Of a DNA stretch of 14,069 nt, positions 1-7,117 are shown piece after piece. Under the pieces are notes generated by a model. That model worked only from the letters and a program-made list of their open reading frames with translations, did no database searches and was not told the DNA's origin. The number at the start of each line of letters is the position of its first letter. Position 1 is the stretch's first letter. The stretch lies in contig CAZABS010000022.1 of NCBI GenBank assembly GCA_964483635.1, positions 1-14,069 of the forward strand, read 5' to 3'. The DNA comes from CAZABS01 sp964483635. Its GTDB lineage: Bacteria; Patescibacteriota; Minisyncoccia; Moranbacterales; UBA1568. A program made the position numbers and the translations under genes.

Positions 1-212
1 GGAAAACCTGCAGCCAGAATTTCCGCGAAGATTCCCCGCACTTCGAGCGCCAACGCGTGATGAATGACGAGCTGTCCCCGATGTATCAGACCATCGAAGG
101 AAATGTAGCTGATGGCCATCACGCACATTCGGTTTAGGATCTTTGGAGAACACGGAAAGCTCGGGTTTTGACGAATCGCTTGCGAACGCGTGAGTGCGCT
201 ATCGATGATCAT
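1..212 (-). CDS. M15-like cell-wall peptidase (partial, C-terminus off window)
   Basis: Only the first 70 codons are in the window; the frame is open to the left edge. The start is the ATG at 212-210, with a GGGAGAG ribosome-binding site about 6-7 bases upstream. After a short N-terminal stretch the protein reads VMAISYISFDG (residues 31-41), then HRGQLVIHHALA (44-55) and VRGIFAEILAAGF (58-70). This pattern, Y-x-S-F-D-G then H-x-G-Q-L-V followed by an amphipathic helix ending in a phenylalanine, is typical of the region before the zinc site of M15-type D-alanyl-D-alanine carboxypeptidases and L,D-endopeptidases. The zinc ligands (HxxxxxxD and later H) would lie beyond the edge and cannot be checked. 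No signal peptide or membrane helix is seen. It lies 52 bases downstream of the NUDIX gene on the same strand. A role in peptide cross-link trimming is inferred from family only. Confidence 0.68.
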   Translation of the reverse strand, partial: MIIDSALTRSQAIRQNPSFPCSPKILNRMCVMAISYISFDGLIHRGQLVIHHALALEVRGIFAEILAAGF

Positions 213-264
213 GATGTCTCTCCCAAGACGAAAGGAACTTGCTGAATACTCTACCAAACTCTCC

Positions 265-750
265 CTAATGCGCCAAGAGCTCAATCGCTTTGACACTATA
301 GTATTTGGTTGATTCATCTACTTCTGGATGAGCTTCAATTTCTTCACGGGTCAGCCACGCACACCCTCCGCTCTTTTCATGACCCTCTGGTTCCTGCACT
401 TCCGAAGAAGATGCCGTCGCAAAATACATAAGGACAATGTGGTGGTGATCATCTGAAATTCGATGACGATTCATATATACGGGCGGAACAAGTTCTTGAT
501 ATTCAGAAAAAGGCATCTCCCGTTCAATCGGAGCAATATTCCCCCGCCACAGCTCCACATCGAGTCCAACCTCTTCTTTCACTTCCCGCAGTGCAGCAGC
601 TTCAGGCGTTTCATCAAGTTCGACATGCCCTCCTGGTGGCAGCCAGATATGATACTTCTCATGAAGACGAAGGAGTACCCGATCCTGATGTACGACAAAC
701 ACGTTCACACAAATATCGTTTTGTCCTGGCAGCGTATGGATATGAGGCAT
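265..750 (-). CDS. NUDIX hydrolase
   Basis: A NUDIX-fold pyrophosphohydrolase of about 161 residues, a usual size for a single-domain member. The NUDIX box GX5EX7REUXEEXGU is complete: it begins at the G of GGHVELDE (residues 40-47 from this start), and REVKEEVGL (55-63) carries the metal-binding glutamates. These enzymes cleave X-linked nucleoside diphosphates with Mg2+; the substrate cannot be read from the sequence. I chose the ATG at 750 because the protein then begins MPHIHT, a start I associate with this NUDIX subgroup. A TTG at 762 would add four residues (MLND) and cannot be excluded. Two in-frame TGA codons at 775-780 bound the frame. No Shine-Dalgarno is evident before either start. 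The stop is TAG. It follows the glycosyltransferase gene by about 60 bases, so co-transcription is likely but a functional link is not shown. Confidence 0.9.
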   Translation of the reverse strand: MPHIHTLPGQNDICVNVFVVHQDRVLLRLHEKYHIWLPPGGHVELDETPEAAALREVKEEVGLDVELWRGNIAPIEREMPFSEYQELVPPVYMNRHRISDDHHHIVLMYFATASSSEVQEPEGHEKSGGCAWLTREEIEAHPEVDESTKYYSVKAIELLAH

Positions 751-813
751 ATCGTTCAACAAGGAGTTACAGCTTCATCAGGGTATCAGGCCTCTCCCTG
801 CGCGTCAAAGAGG

Positions 814-3183
814 CTACTTGGCTTGCTGTATGAGAGTGTCCAGACTCGAATTGGACGGCTTGAGCGCGGCTTTAAACTGTTCGACTTTTTCCTTTTTGAT
901 TGGATCGTTCGCATAGTGATCGACATACGCCTCTGCTGCTGTTGCCGCGAGATTGTTTTGGCCAGTTTTTGTCAGTGCCACAATATAGTTGTACCAGGTT
1001 TCACCAAGTTCTGGAGTAAAGTCATAGATATCCTTGAGAAGTCGAACGATTTCGTTGTAGTTTTTCTCATCAATATAGATATTGGCAAGATTATACCGTG
1101 CGGTAAAATTCTCGGGATGTTCGGCCACTACCCGTTTCAGCAGCTCTCTCGCTTGAGCTAGTTCCTTCTTTTGTTTTTTGAGTGATGCTAAGGCAATCAG
1201 TGAAGCACTCCGGTCTCTTGATTGAGCGACGGATTGTTCGAGGAGTTTTTCTGCCCGATCAGTATCGCCTGAACTGAGAAAGCGCTGGGCTTCGTTGAAG
1301 TCAGCATCATATTCGGGAGTATTTTTTTCGTCCAAGAAATTTTCTGCCGCCGCTTTCATCACATCAGGAGTCATACCTTCAAGCGAACGAATGAGTTTTA
1401 GCCTGTCATAGTTTGAGATGTCGTCAGGGCGAAGGAGAATCAATTGTTTCAAGTTCGTTTTGGCCGCGGCCAGATCTCCCAAGGCAAGCGAGGTAAGCGC
1501 GAGATTGCCGTATGCCCATCCATACTGGGGGTCAAGTTCAAGGGTTTTCTCAAAAAGTTCTTTGGCTTTTGGATAATCACGCTCCAAAAGAGCCTGGTAT
1601 CCCAACGCATGATAGGCATTCGCATCGGTTGTGACGTGTTTGAGTGAGGCCAGCGGAAACCAAACCGCAACCAAAAGAGGAATCAAAAAGAGACTACTGC
1701 GAGCCAATACATGACGTTCTCGTTCAACCAAGCACGAAAGGAAAAAGGTCACGGCACCAGACGCCATAAGGAAGAAAAATGGAAGGAGTGGCATACGATA
1801 CCGAGCATTGACTGTTGTCAAAAGGAGCACACTCAGATAGGCACCAAAAAGTGCGAAAAAAATGAAGCGTTTCTTCAATATTTTTTTCTCGCCTCCTTCC
1901 GAAAACTGTTCCCAAAATGAAGTCCGTATCATGACTCCAAATCCAAAAAGTGCCAAAACCACCACCAAGGCATACGTAGGCAACACCCAAAGAAATGGAA
2001 TGTGGGAACGATAAAAGGTGTAACTATAATTGTCACTAAATTCTGATTGATTCAAAACGAGGAGAAATTTATTCCAGAGAGTTGCAATGAAATGTCCTGG
2101 AAAAGCCACGATTTCTTCGAACGTTTTCTTCATCCAGAAGCGCGAAACCTCTGATGGACGAAGCGAATGCCTCACATACGCTTCAGCCATCCCCACCGCA
2201 TCTTGCTCCTCATAGCGTGGATCCGGGCGGAGAAAGCGTGGGACATTGGCCGTTGAACCATCCCCTCCCCACCAACTTCCCTGATAGAGTACTAATCCAA
2301 TTGAGTAGTTGGTCGGAACAAAATCATGCCCTACCACAAAATTTCTCAGAGTAACTGGTGAAAGAATAAGGAGGAGACCTCCAGAAAGTGCTAGGCTCCA
2401 GAGAAGCTTCAATTGGCGAGATTCCAAACGAAATAACCACCAGAGTAGACCAAGCAGTGTCGGCCAAAAGATGAGGTTATTACCCTTTATAAGTGAGAGC
2501 ACTCCGAGTGAGATCCCGATCCATCCGAAACCTTTCCAGGTCGGGAGTTCAAAGACGCGATACACCAGGAGCAGGAAAAACGGGAGAAAATACACCTCGA
2601 GACTGGTTTTGAGGAGTAGACCATCATAAAAAATAAGTGGGCCATAAATAGCCGCGATAAGTCCAGCGAGAATTCCAACTTCCCGATTGAATACTCTTTT
2701 TCCCAACCAAAAAATGGTTACCGGGAAAAAAGCCCCAAACAGCATTTGAAAACCAATGAGCACTTCATCTCCGTACACACCAAAAAGTTTGAGAAAACAT
2801 GCGAGAAGATACGCGTAGAGCGGTTCGGTAAAAAAAATTTTCCCGCCAAGCCAACCGTCTGACAAAATATCCTGTGCCCATGTGAGATAAGAGAGTGCAT
2901 CATGGAGGGGCGTGCGGAGGAGCGGATCTCGAAAGAGAAACCCTATATAACCAACCCGCACCAATAGAGCGACACCGAAGAGCGTCAGAATCGTACGCCA
3001 TTCACTCGCAAACCAACCATTGATTCGAGACAAGAGCGAAATATTTGATCCTACCCCCTCATCCTCATGCTGCAAGAATCCTTGAGCCTCGCGGAAACTT
3101 AATCCAAACTTCTTCTGGATATCACGCTCGGTTGCTCCTGGATTTTTCTCAAGATAAAGCTCAATTTTTTTTCTGCGTTGCAT
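814..3183 (-). CDS. GT-C-like membrane glycosyltransferase with N-terminal HTH-like segment and C-terminal TPRs
   Basis: 789 residues in three parts. Residues 1-43 are charged and helical; ATERDIQKKFGLSFREAQG (17-35) looks like a helix-turn-helix. Residues about 64-510 hold roughly ten or more hydrophobic helices in the style of the ArnT/PMT (GT39-like) polyprenyl-phosphate-sugar-dependent enzymes: an early loop acidic residue in HDALSY (D95), EPLYAYLLACFLKLFG (120-135), and a late ARYRMPLLPFF (460-470) like the R-Y-R-x-P-L-L-P signature of that family. Residues about 521-770 contain TPR units, for example AYHALGYQALLERDYPKAKE (523-542) and ARYNLANIYIDEKNYNE (695-711). It probably transfers a lipid-linked sugar outside the membrane, with the TPRs extracytoplasmic; acceptor and sugar are unknown. 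The start ATG has AGGAG seven bases upstream; the stop is TAG. It lies 53 bases behind the half-MFS gene in the rpoD unit. Confidence 0.82.
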   Translation of the reverse strand: MQRRKKIELYLEKNPGATERDIQKKFGLSFREAQGFLQHEDEGVGSNISLLSRINGWFASEWRTILTLFGVALLVRVGYIGFLFRDPLLRTPLHDALSYLTWAQDILSDGWLGGKIFFTEPLYAYLLACFLKLFGVYGDEVLIGFQMLFGAFFPVTIFWLGKRVFNREVGILAGLIAAIYGPLIFYDGLLLKTSLEVYFLPFFLLLVYRVFELPTWKGFGWIGISLGVLSLIKGNNLIFWPTLLGLLWWLFRLESRQLKLLWSLALSGGLLLILSPVTLRNFVVGHDFVPTNYSIGLVLYQGSWWGGDGSTANVPRFLRPDPRYEEQDAVGMAEAYVRHSLRPSEVSRFWMKKTFEEIVAFPGHFIATLWNKFLLVLNQSEFSDNYSYTFYRSHIPFLWVLPTYALVVVLALFGFGVMIRTSFWEQFSEGGEKKILKKRFIFFALFGAYLSVLLLTTVNARYRMPLLPFFFLMASGAVTFFLSCLVERERHVLARSSLFLIPLLVAVWFPLASLKHVTTDANAYHALGYQALLERDYPKAKELFEKTLELDPQYGWAYGNLALTSLALGDLAAAKTNLKQLILLRPDDISNYDRLKLIRSLEGMTPDVMKAAAENFLDEKNTPEYDADFNEAQRFLSSGDTDRAEKLLEQSVAQSRDRSASLIALASLKKQKKELAQARELLKRVVAEHPENFTARYNLANIYIDEKNYNEIVRLLKDIYDFTPELGETWYNYIVALTKTGQNNLAATAAEAYVDHYANDPIKKEKVEQFKAALKPSNSSLDTLIQQAK

Positions 3184-3236
3184 ATAAGGGCTCCTATCGC
3201 GATATTACTTATTCCTCCTTCCACAAAGACATCCTT

Positions 3237-3818
3237 TTAGAGGGTTGTTCGCGGCAAATGATAGATATAGAGAGCGCTTCCGATCGCGAGGACCGACATG
3301 CCAAGAAAAAGTGCATCAAAACTGAGAAAGGAAACAACTATTCCTCCAGAAACCGCACCTGCGGCTGCTGAAAAATAATTCATCGATTCCCAGGTACCCC
3401 ATTGTGAACCAGAACGATCTCCATCGAGATATTTTGAGTAAAGAGCGTCAAAAGAAGGTGAGTACAATGCTTCACCAAGACCAATAATCACCTGAACAAA
3501 GAGAAGCTGTACCATTGAATCAATTTGGGTATATAGGAAGAATCCGAACCCCATGAACAAATACCCTGTCATCACGATGAGCTCATTTTCCTTGACTCGA
3601 TCACTTAATTTTCCAGAAAGAAAAACTGCGATTCCTGCGGTAGCAGAAAACGTTGCTCCAGCAAGGCTAGCATCAAGAAGGTCTCCTCCAATTTTATCAA
3701 CAAACAAAGCGTAGATCGGACCCAACATGGCGGCCGCAAAAAGAATCATTCCATTCGTTACCAACAGAATCTTGAGTTTTCCGTTGAGTACTCGTTTTGG
3801 TTTGAAGTCTCCGGCCAT
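3237..3818 (-). CDS. Half-length MFS-type membrane protein (six helices)
   Basis: 193 residues with about six hydrophobic helices, matching the N-terminal half of a major facilitator superfamily transporter. The loop between helices 2 and 3 carries the MFS motif A core GKLSDRVKE (69-77), and helix 4 onward reads VQVIIGLGEALYSPSFDALY (108-127), as in drug/sugar efflux families. Full MFS proteins have 12 helices and about 400 residues; here a TAA stop follows directly after helix 6 (ending HLPRTTL). The next 53 bases contain only the leader of the glycosyltransferase gene, so the second half is absent rather than frameshifted. The protein may work as a dimer or be a decayed transporter; the intact frame favours a real short protein. 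The start ATG lies 9 bases after the rpoD stop, with only a weak AAGAG nearby, so translational coupling to rpoD is plausible. Substrate unknown. Confidence 0.8.
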   Translation of the reverse strand: MAGDFKPKRVLNGKLKILLVTNGMILFAAAMLGPIYALFVDKIGGDLLDASLAGATFSATAGIAVFLSGKLSDRVKENELIVMTGYLFMGFGFFLYTQIDSMVQLLFVQVIIGLGEALYSPSFDALYSKYLDGDRSGSQWGTWESMNYFSAAAGAVSGGIVVSFLSFDALFLGMSVLAIGSALYIYHLPRTTL

Positions 3819-3827
3819 CGCTCTTGT

Positions 3828-5156
3828 TTAGTAATCCTTCAATTTCTTGAGATTCTCGTGTTCTCGAATTTTCTCCAGCGCTTTAGCTTCAATTTGACGG
3901 ATACGTTCGCGAGTCACACCAAACTCCTGGCCAACTTCCTCGAGTGTGTGCGTAACGCCGTCCTCAAGACCAAAACGAATGCGAAGAATTTTCTGTTCAC
4001 GCGGTGTGAGTTCATCGAGAATGGCGGTGATGTGAGACTTCAATAGCTTTCTGGCCGCCATTTGGTGTGGCATAACGGTTTCAGTGTCTTCGATAAAATC
4101 ACCAAGCACTGAATCGTCGTCGTTATCACCAACGCTCGTCTCAAGTGAAACGGTTTCCTGAGAAATTTTTTGAATATGACGGATTTTTTCTACTTCAAGG
4201 TTCATTTCCGCGGCAATTTCTTCAGCAAGCGGCTCGCGTCCAAGTTCCTGTACCAAGCGACGGGTGACTTGAGCATATTTATTAATCGTCTCCACCATGT
4301 GCACTGGAATACGAATAGTCCGCGACTGATCCGCCAGCGCCCGCGTAATCGCCTGACGAATCCACCAGGTGGCATAGGTTGAAAACTTAAACCCTTTGCG
4401 ATAATCAAATTTTTCTACCGCTCGAAAGAGACCGATATTCCCCTCCTGTATGAGATCAAGCAGTGAGAGATTGTGTGAGCGACCGACGTATTTTTTTGCG
4501 ATCGAAACCACGAGCCGAAGATTGGCTTCGGTGAGCCTCTGCTTGGCATTCAAATCACCCTTTTCTATCGCTTTTGCAAGCCGCACCTCTTCTTCACCGA
4601 GGAGAAGTGGAACGCGCCCAATTTCTTTGAGATACATTTGGACGAGATCAGAAGCATCATCCCCTTCTCCCAAGTCCATCATTTTATCTTTCTTCTTGGT
4701 ACCTTTCTCTGGTTTCTCTTCCTCCACATCAATCTTGAGCATTTCTTCTGATCCGATAATCCGAATACCAGAAGTCTCAAGCTTCTCATAGAGGTTCTCA
4801 AGGTTTTCAAGATCCTGTTCGATATCCGGTAAGATGTGAATGATCTCATCTTCCGTGACAAATCCGCGCTGTTTTCCCCGAGAGACAAGTTCAAGGAAAG
4901 CGTCTTTCTTTTTTTCAGCACGTGATTCTTTTTGGGTAACAATCTTTCCTCGCTCTTTTAATTGCTTCTTCTTGAAAGTTTTTTGTTTTTTTGAGACTTT
5001 TTTTCCAGCCTGTTTTTTCTTTGAGACAGCCTGAACACGCTTCTTCTTGGCAGGTTTTGATTTCTTGCGTGCTGCAAGGGATTTTTTCACGATTTTCTTC
5101 TGAGTGGATTTCTTCTTCGTCACTTTCTTGGTGACGAGCTTCTTCTTTTTCTTCAT
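3828..5156 (-). CDS. rpoD: RNA polymerase primary sigma factor RpoD (sigma-70)
   Basis: 442 residues with the full primary-sigma architecture. Residues 1-80 are a very lysine-rich tail. Residues about 84-135 (DAFLELVSRGKQRGFVTEDE...) resemble region 1.1. Region 1.2 is around 168-200 (DLVQMYLKEIGRVPLL). Region 2 is about 206-290: RLVVSIAKKYVGR, DLIQEGNIGLFRAVEKFDY, then GFKFSTYATWWIRQAI for -10 recognition and melting. Region 3 spans about 291-355. Region 4 is about 378-436: LTPREQKILRIRFGLEDG, then the HTH LEEVGQEFGVTRERIRQIE for -35 recognition. All conserved segments are intact, so it should be the housekeeping sigma factor. A weak AGG lies 8 bases before the ATG and overlaps a small hairpin. 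It lies 59 bases downstream of dnaG, as in classical macromolecular-synthesis operons. The stop is TAA. Confidence 0.97.
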   Translation of the reverse strand: MKKKKKLVTKKVTKKKSTQKKIVKKSLAARKKSKPAKKKRVQAVSKKKQAGKKVSKKQKTFKKKQLKERGKIVTQKESRAEKKKDAFLELVSRGKQRGFVTEDEIIHILPDIEQDLENLENLYEKLETSGIRIIGSEEMLKIDVEEEKPEKGTKKKDKMMDLGEGDDASDLVQMYLKEIGRVPLLLGEEEVRLAKAIEKGDLNAKQRLTEANLRLVVSIAKKYVGRSHNLSLLDLIQEGNIGLFRAVEKFDYRKGFKFSTYATWWIRQAITRALADQSRTIRIPVHMVETINKYAQVTRRLVQELGREPLAEEIAAEMNLEVEKIRHIQKISQETVSLETSVGDNDDDSVLGDFIEDTETVMPHQMAARKLLKSHITAILDELTPREQKILRIRFGLEDGVTHTLEEVGQEFGVTRERIRQIEAKALEKIREHENLKKLKDY

Positions 5157-5164
5157 ACGAAATG

Positions 5165-5182
5165 CCTGGCAACAAACGCCAG
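5165..5182 (-). promoter_or_regulatory. Hairpin in the rpoD leader overlapping its ribosome-binding site
   Basis: The leader of rpoD contains CTGGC (5182-5178), a seven-base loop, and GCCAG (5170-5166), a perfect five-pair stem. The AGG that could serve as the ribosome-binding site (5167-5165, eight bases from the ATG) lies mostly within the 3' arm. No U-tract follows, so this is not an intrinsic terminator. It may modulate rpoD translation or simply be a processing structure between dnaG and rpoD; the stem is short and could be chance. Confidence 0.35.
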
Positions 5183-5215
5183 AATAAAGTAAGTATTGGG
5201 AGTTTAGCAGATAAA

Positions 5216-7051
5216 TTAGGCGCTGGGAAGCCTCGTATCGGTTAGGGTTACAAATTCCGTGAGAAGCTCCTTCTCTCGTATTTTATCACCTGCCTTGCGT
5301 GCTTCTTCGATCGCCCGTGCCAAATCTCGGCGACGATCCGATCCGGAGAGTTCTTGAGCCAAGAGATTGAGATATTCGAGAGCAATTCGAGCAGCCTCCT
5401 CTTCCTGCTCTGATGATTCAAGTTCCGCTAGAGTTGGAAGTGAGAGCGCGCGAAAAGCAAGGCGACTCGCTTCTTCTTTGAGACGGGCGTCTTCAATGGC
5501 GCCCATGGGATCAGCTACTGCATTTTCGAGAAAGAAAAAGAGTCCGTGTGCAGCCAGCACGGTCCGAATATCAGGAGTAAGTTTTGCCAGCACTACCCTT
5601 CGAACCGATTCTGCAACAAACATCAGCGCAACGATTTCTTCACGCAAGAGTTCTGAACGTCTCCCAAAAGTTTTTGGGAGAAATGATTGTCCAGATTTTT
5701 TTTCGACTATATCCGCGCCGCGCCGAACCAATGAGAGCGTTTGCTCCACCAATCCTCGAATCACTCGCTCTTCGATATCCAGAGTTTCACTCAGCGACTT
5801 CATCCAGAATGAACGCTCAATATCGTTCTTCATAGTCGCAAGCATTTCAGCTCCGCGCTCTGCGATCATTCGTTTGCCTGTCGGACTGTTGATATTCTCC
5901 GTTTCCAATAGTTTTTTGAGAAAATATGCGAAGGCCGGCACTGCCCGATTTACGGCTTGGATGAGCCCTTCTGGATCCTCTTGGTTCATATCGGCCGCAT
6001 CTTTCCCATGTGGAAGAGCCACCATTTCCAAGGTAAATTCCTCTCCATACGCGATGCCTGCACTCTTCCAAGCTGCCGCTTGACCAGCATTGTCCATGTC
6101 AAAAAATAGCTTAAGCTTTTTTCCATAGCGACCAAGGATCTGAAGCTGATCATGCGTGAGAGCTGTTCCTGATACCGCCACCGTATTTCTCACCCCTGCC
6201 TGATGCAGAGCAATTACATCCATATTTCCCTCAACGAGAACCGCCCATTCGTTTTCTTTCATAGACTGTTTGGCCAGCTGGATGCCATAGAGCGCTCGAC
6301 TTTTGTGATAGAGGGGCGTCTCTGGAGTATTGATATATTTCGCTTGACTCTCATCCCCTCCCGGAGCAACCCGTGCCGAATACCCAATCACTCGCCCAAG
6401 AATATCCATAATCGGAAACATGATCCGATCACGAAACCGATCATAATAATTCGAGTTGGTAGTTGGTAGTGAGTAGTTGATAGATTCTCCGTCTTTTGAT
6501 TTCCGAATGATGAGTCCGACCTTTTCGATTTCTGCCGCCGCAAAACCTTGTTTCAAGAGAAAGTCGTAGAGGTAACGCCAACCATCAGGGGCGTAACCCA
6601 GACGGAACTGGCGAACTGATTCGTCGGTAAGCCCTCGTCCATGAAGATACTCCAGCATTTTCTTACCCCGATCACTCTCCCAAAGCTGTTTTTCAAAAAA
6701 TTTGGTCGAAAGCTCGAGAATCTCATGTCCGCGATCCTTGTCTTCCTTATCTCCTCCGCCGCCCTGATAGGGCTCGAGCTTCACCCCGGCTTTTTCAGCC
6801 AGCAGCCGGAGCGCCTCTTTAAATTCAAGCCCCTCAATTTCCATCACAAAAGCAAAGACATCCCCACCTTTGCCACACCCAAAACAATGCCACATTTGCC
6901 GCTCTTCGTTCACCATGAAAGAAGGGCTCTTCTCCTGATGAAAGGGGCAGTTGGCTTTCCAGTGAGCGCCTGCTTTTTGGAGCCGGACATATTGCCCTAC
7001 AAGCTCGACAATATTCAGTCTCGATTTGATATCTTCGGTTGAGGTTGCCAT
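5216..7051 (-). CDS. dnaG: DNA primase DnaG
   Basis: 611 residues, close to the usual length. It makes RNA primers at the replication fork with the replicative helicase. The N-terminal CHC2-type zinc finger has C35, H38, C56 and C59 (CPFH... HCFGCGKGGD). The catalytic core follows: YDRFRDRIMFPI (203-214), YINTPETPLYHKSRALYGI (239-257), the Toprim glutamate in VEGNMDV (E274) and the Toprim acidic pair in FFDMDNAGQ (D318, D320). The region after about 430 is helical and would be the helicase-binding part; it is poorly conserved, as usual. Residues about 189-201 (ESINYSLPTTNSN) look like an insertion encoded by a heptanucleotide repeat. The start ATG gives the expected beginning (TEDIKSRLNIVELVGQYV). 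No Shine-Dalgarno is visible; the upstream bases are pyrimidine-rich (CTCCCTACCTT). A promoter-like TATAAT lies about 55 bases upstream. The stop is TAA. Confidence 0.97.
   Translation of the reverse strand: MATSTEDIKSRLNIVELVGQYVRLQKAGAHWKANCPFHQEKSPSFMVNEERQMWHCFGCGKGGDVFAFVMEIEGLEFKEALRLLAEKAGVKLEPYQGGGGDKEDKDRGHEILELSTKFFEKQLWESDRGKKMLEYLHGRGLTDESVRQFRLGYAPDGWRYLYDFLLKQGFAAAEIEKVGLIIRKSKDGESINYSLPTTNSNYYDRFRDRIMFPIMDILGRVIGYSARVAPGGDESQAKYINTPETPLYHKSRALYGIQLAKQSMKENEWAVLVEGNMDVIALHQAGVRNTVAVSGTALTHDQLQILGRYGKKLKLFFDMDNAGQAAAWKSAGIAYGEEFTLEMVALPHGKDAADMNQEDPEGLIQAVNRAVPAFAYFLKKLLETENINSPTGKRMIAERGAEMLATMKNDIERSFWMKSLSETLDIEERVIRGLVEQTLSLVRRGADIVEKKSGQSFLPKTFGRRSELLREEIVALMFVAESVRRVVLAKLTPDIRTVLAAHGLFFFLENAVADPMGAIEDARLKEEASRLAFRALSLPTLAELESSEQEEEAARIALEYLNLLAQELSGSDRRRDLARAIEEARKAGDKIREKELLTEFVTLTDTRLPSA
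6452..6479 (-). repeat. Heptanucleotide tandem repeat inside dnaG
   Basis: On the coding strand four consecutive 7-base units read CAACTAC, TCACTAC, CAACTAC, CAACTCG (6479 down to 6452). They encode part of NYSLPTTNS in DnaG, at a point where DnaG proteins normally run straight from a lysine/aspartate/glycine turn into YYDRFR. The repeat together with flanking codons (about 6449-6487, 13 codons) keeps the frame. The unit is not divisible by three, so only a multiple of three units, or a compensated number, would preserve the gene. Confidence 0.7.
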
Positions 7052-7105
7052 AAGGTAGGGAGAACACTCAGTGTAGTGGAAGTAGAGCGATCAATCAATA
7101 TCCTC

Positions 7106-7111
7106 ATTATA
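7106..7111 (-). promoter_or_regulatory. Putative -10 box of the dnaG-rpoD transcription unit
   Basis: A perfect TATAAT (7111-7106) lies just downstream of the terminator of the preceding gene and about 55 bases before the dnaG start, giving a predicted leader near 48 bases. The position where a -35 box should be (about 7129-7134) falls in the terminator stem and matches TTGACA poorly, and there is no TG extension. The call rests on the -10 match and location. A short palindrome ACACTGAGTGT (7074-7064) lies in the leader and might be an operator or chance. Confidence 0.5.
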
Positions 7112-7117
7112 CGCCCC

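Noticed and set aside
751..762. TTG at 762 as the NUDIX start
   Set aside because: It adds only MLND, has no ribosome-binding site, and the ATG at 750 gives a start I associate with this family; kept as an alternative.
790..814. Six-pair hairpin (GCCTCT/AGAGGC) at the glycosyltransferase stop codon as a terminator
   Set aside because: The loop is 13 bases and no U-tract follows; at most a weak mRNA structure.
463..1161. 232-codon open frame on the plus strand
   Set aside because: It lies antisense across the NUDIX and glycosyltransferase genes and has no recognisable domain; the minus-strand genes explain the region.
3184..3818. Frameshift or sequencing error truncating the MFS gene
   Set aside because: Only 53 bases separate its stop from a well-supported next gene, so there is no room for the second half in any frame.
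5367..6083. 238-codon open frame on the plus strand
   Set aside because: It is antisense to the dnaG C-terminal part, with Ser/Arg-rich composition expected from the reverse of a Glu/Ala-rich helical coding region.
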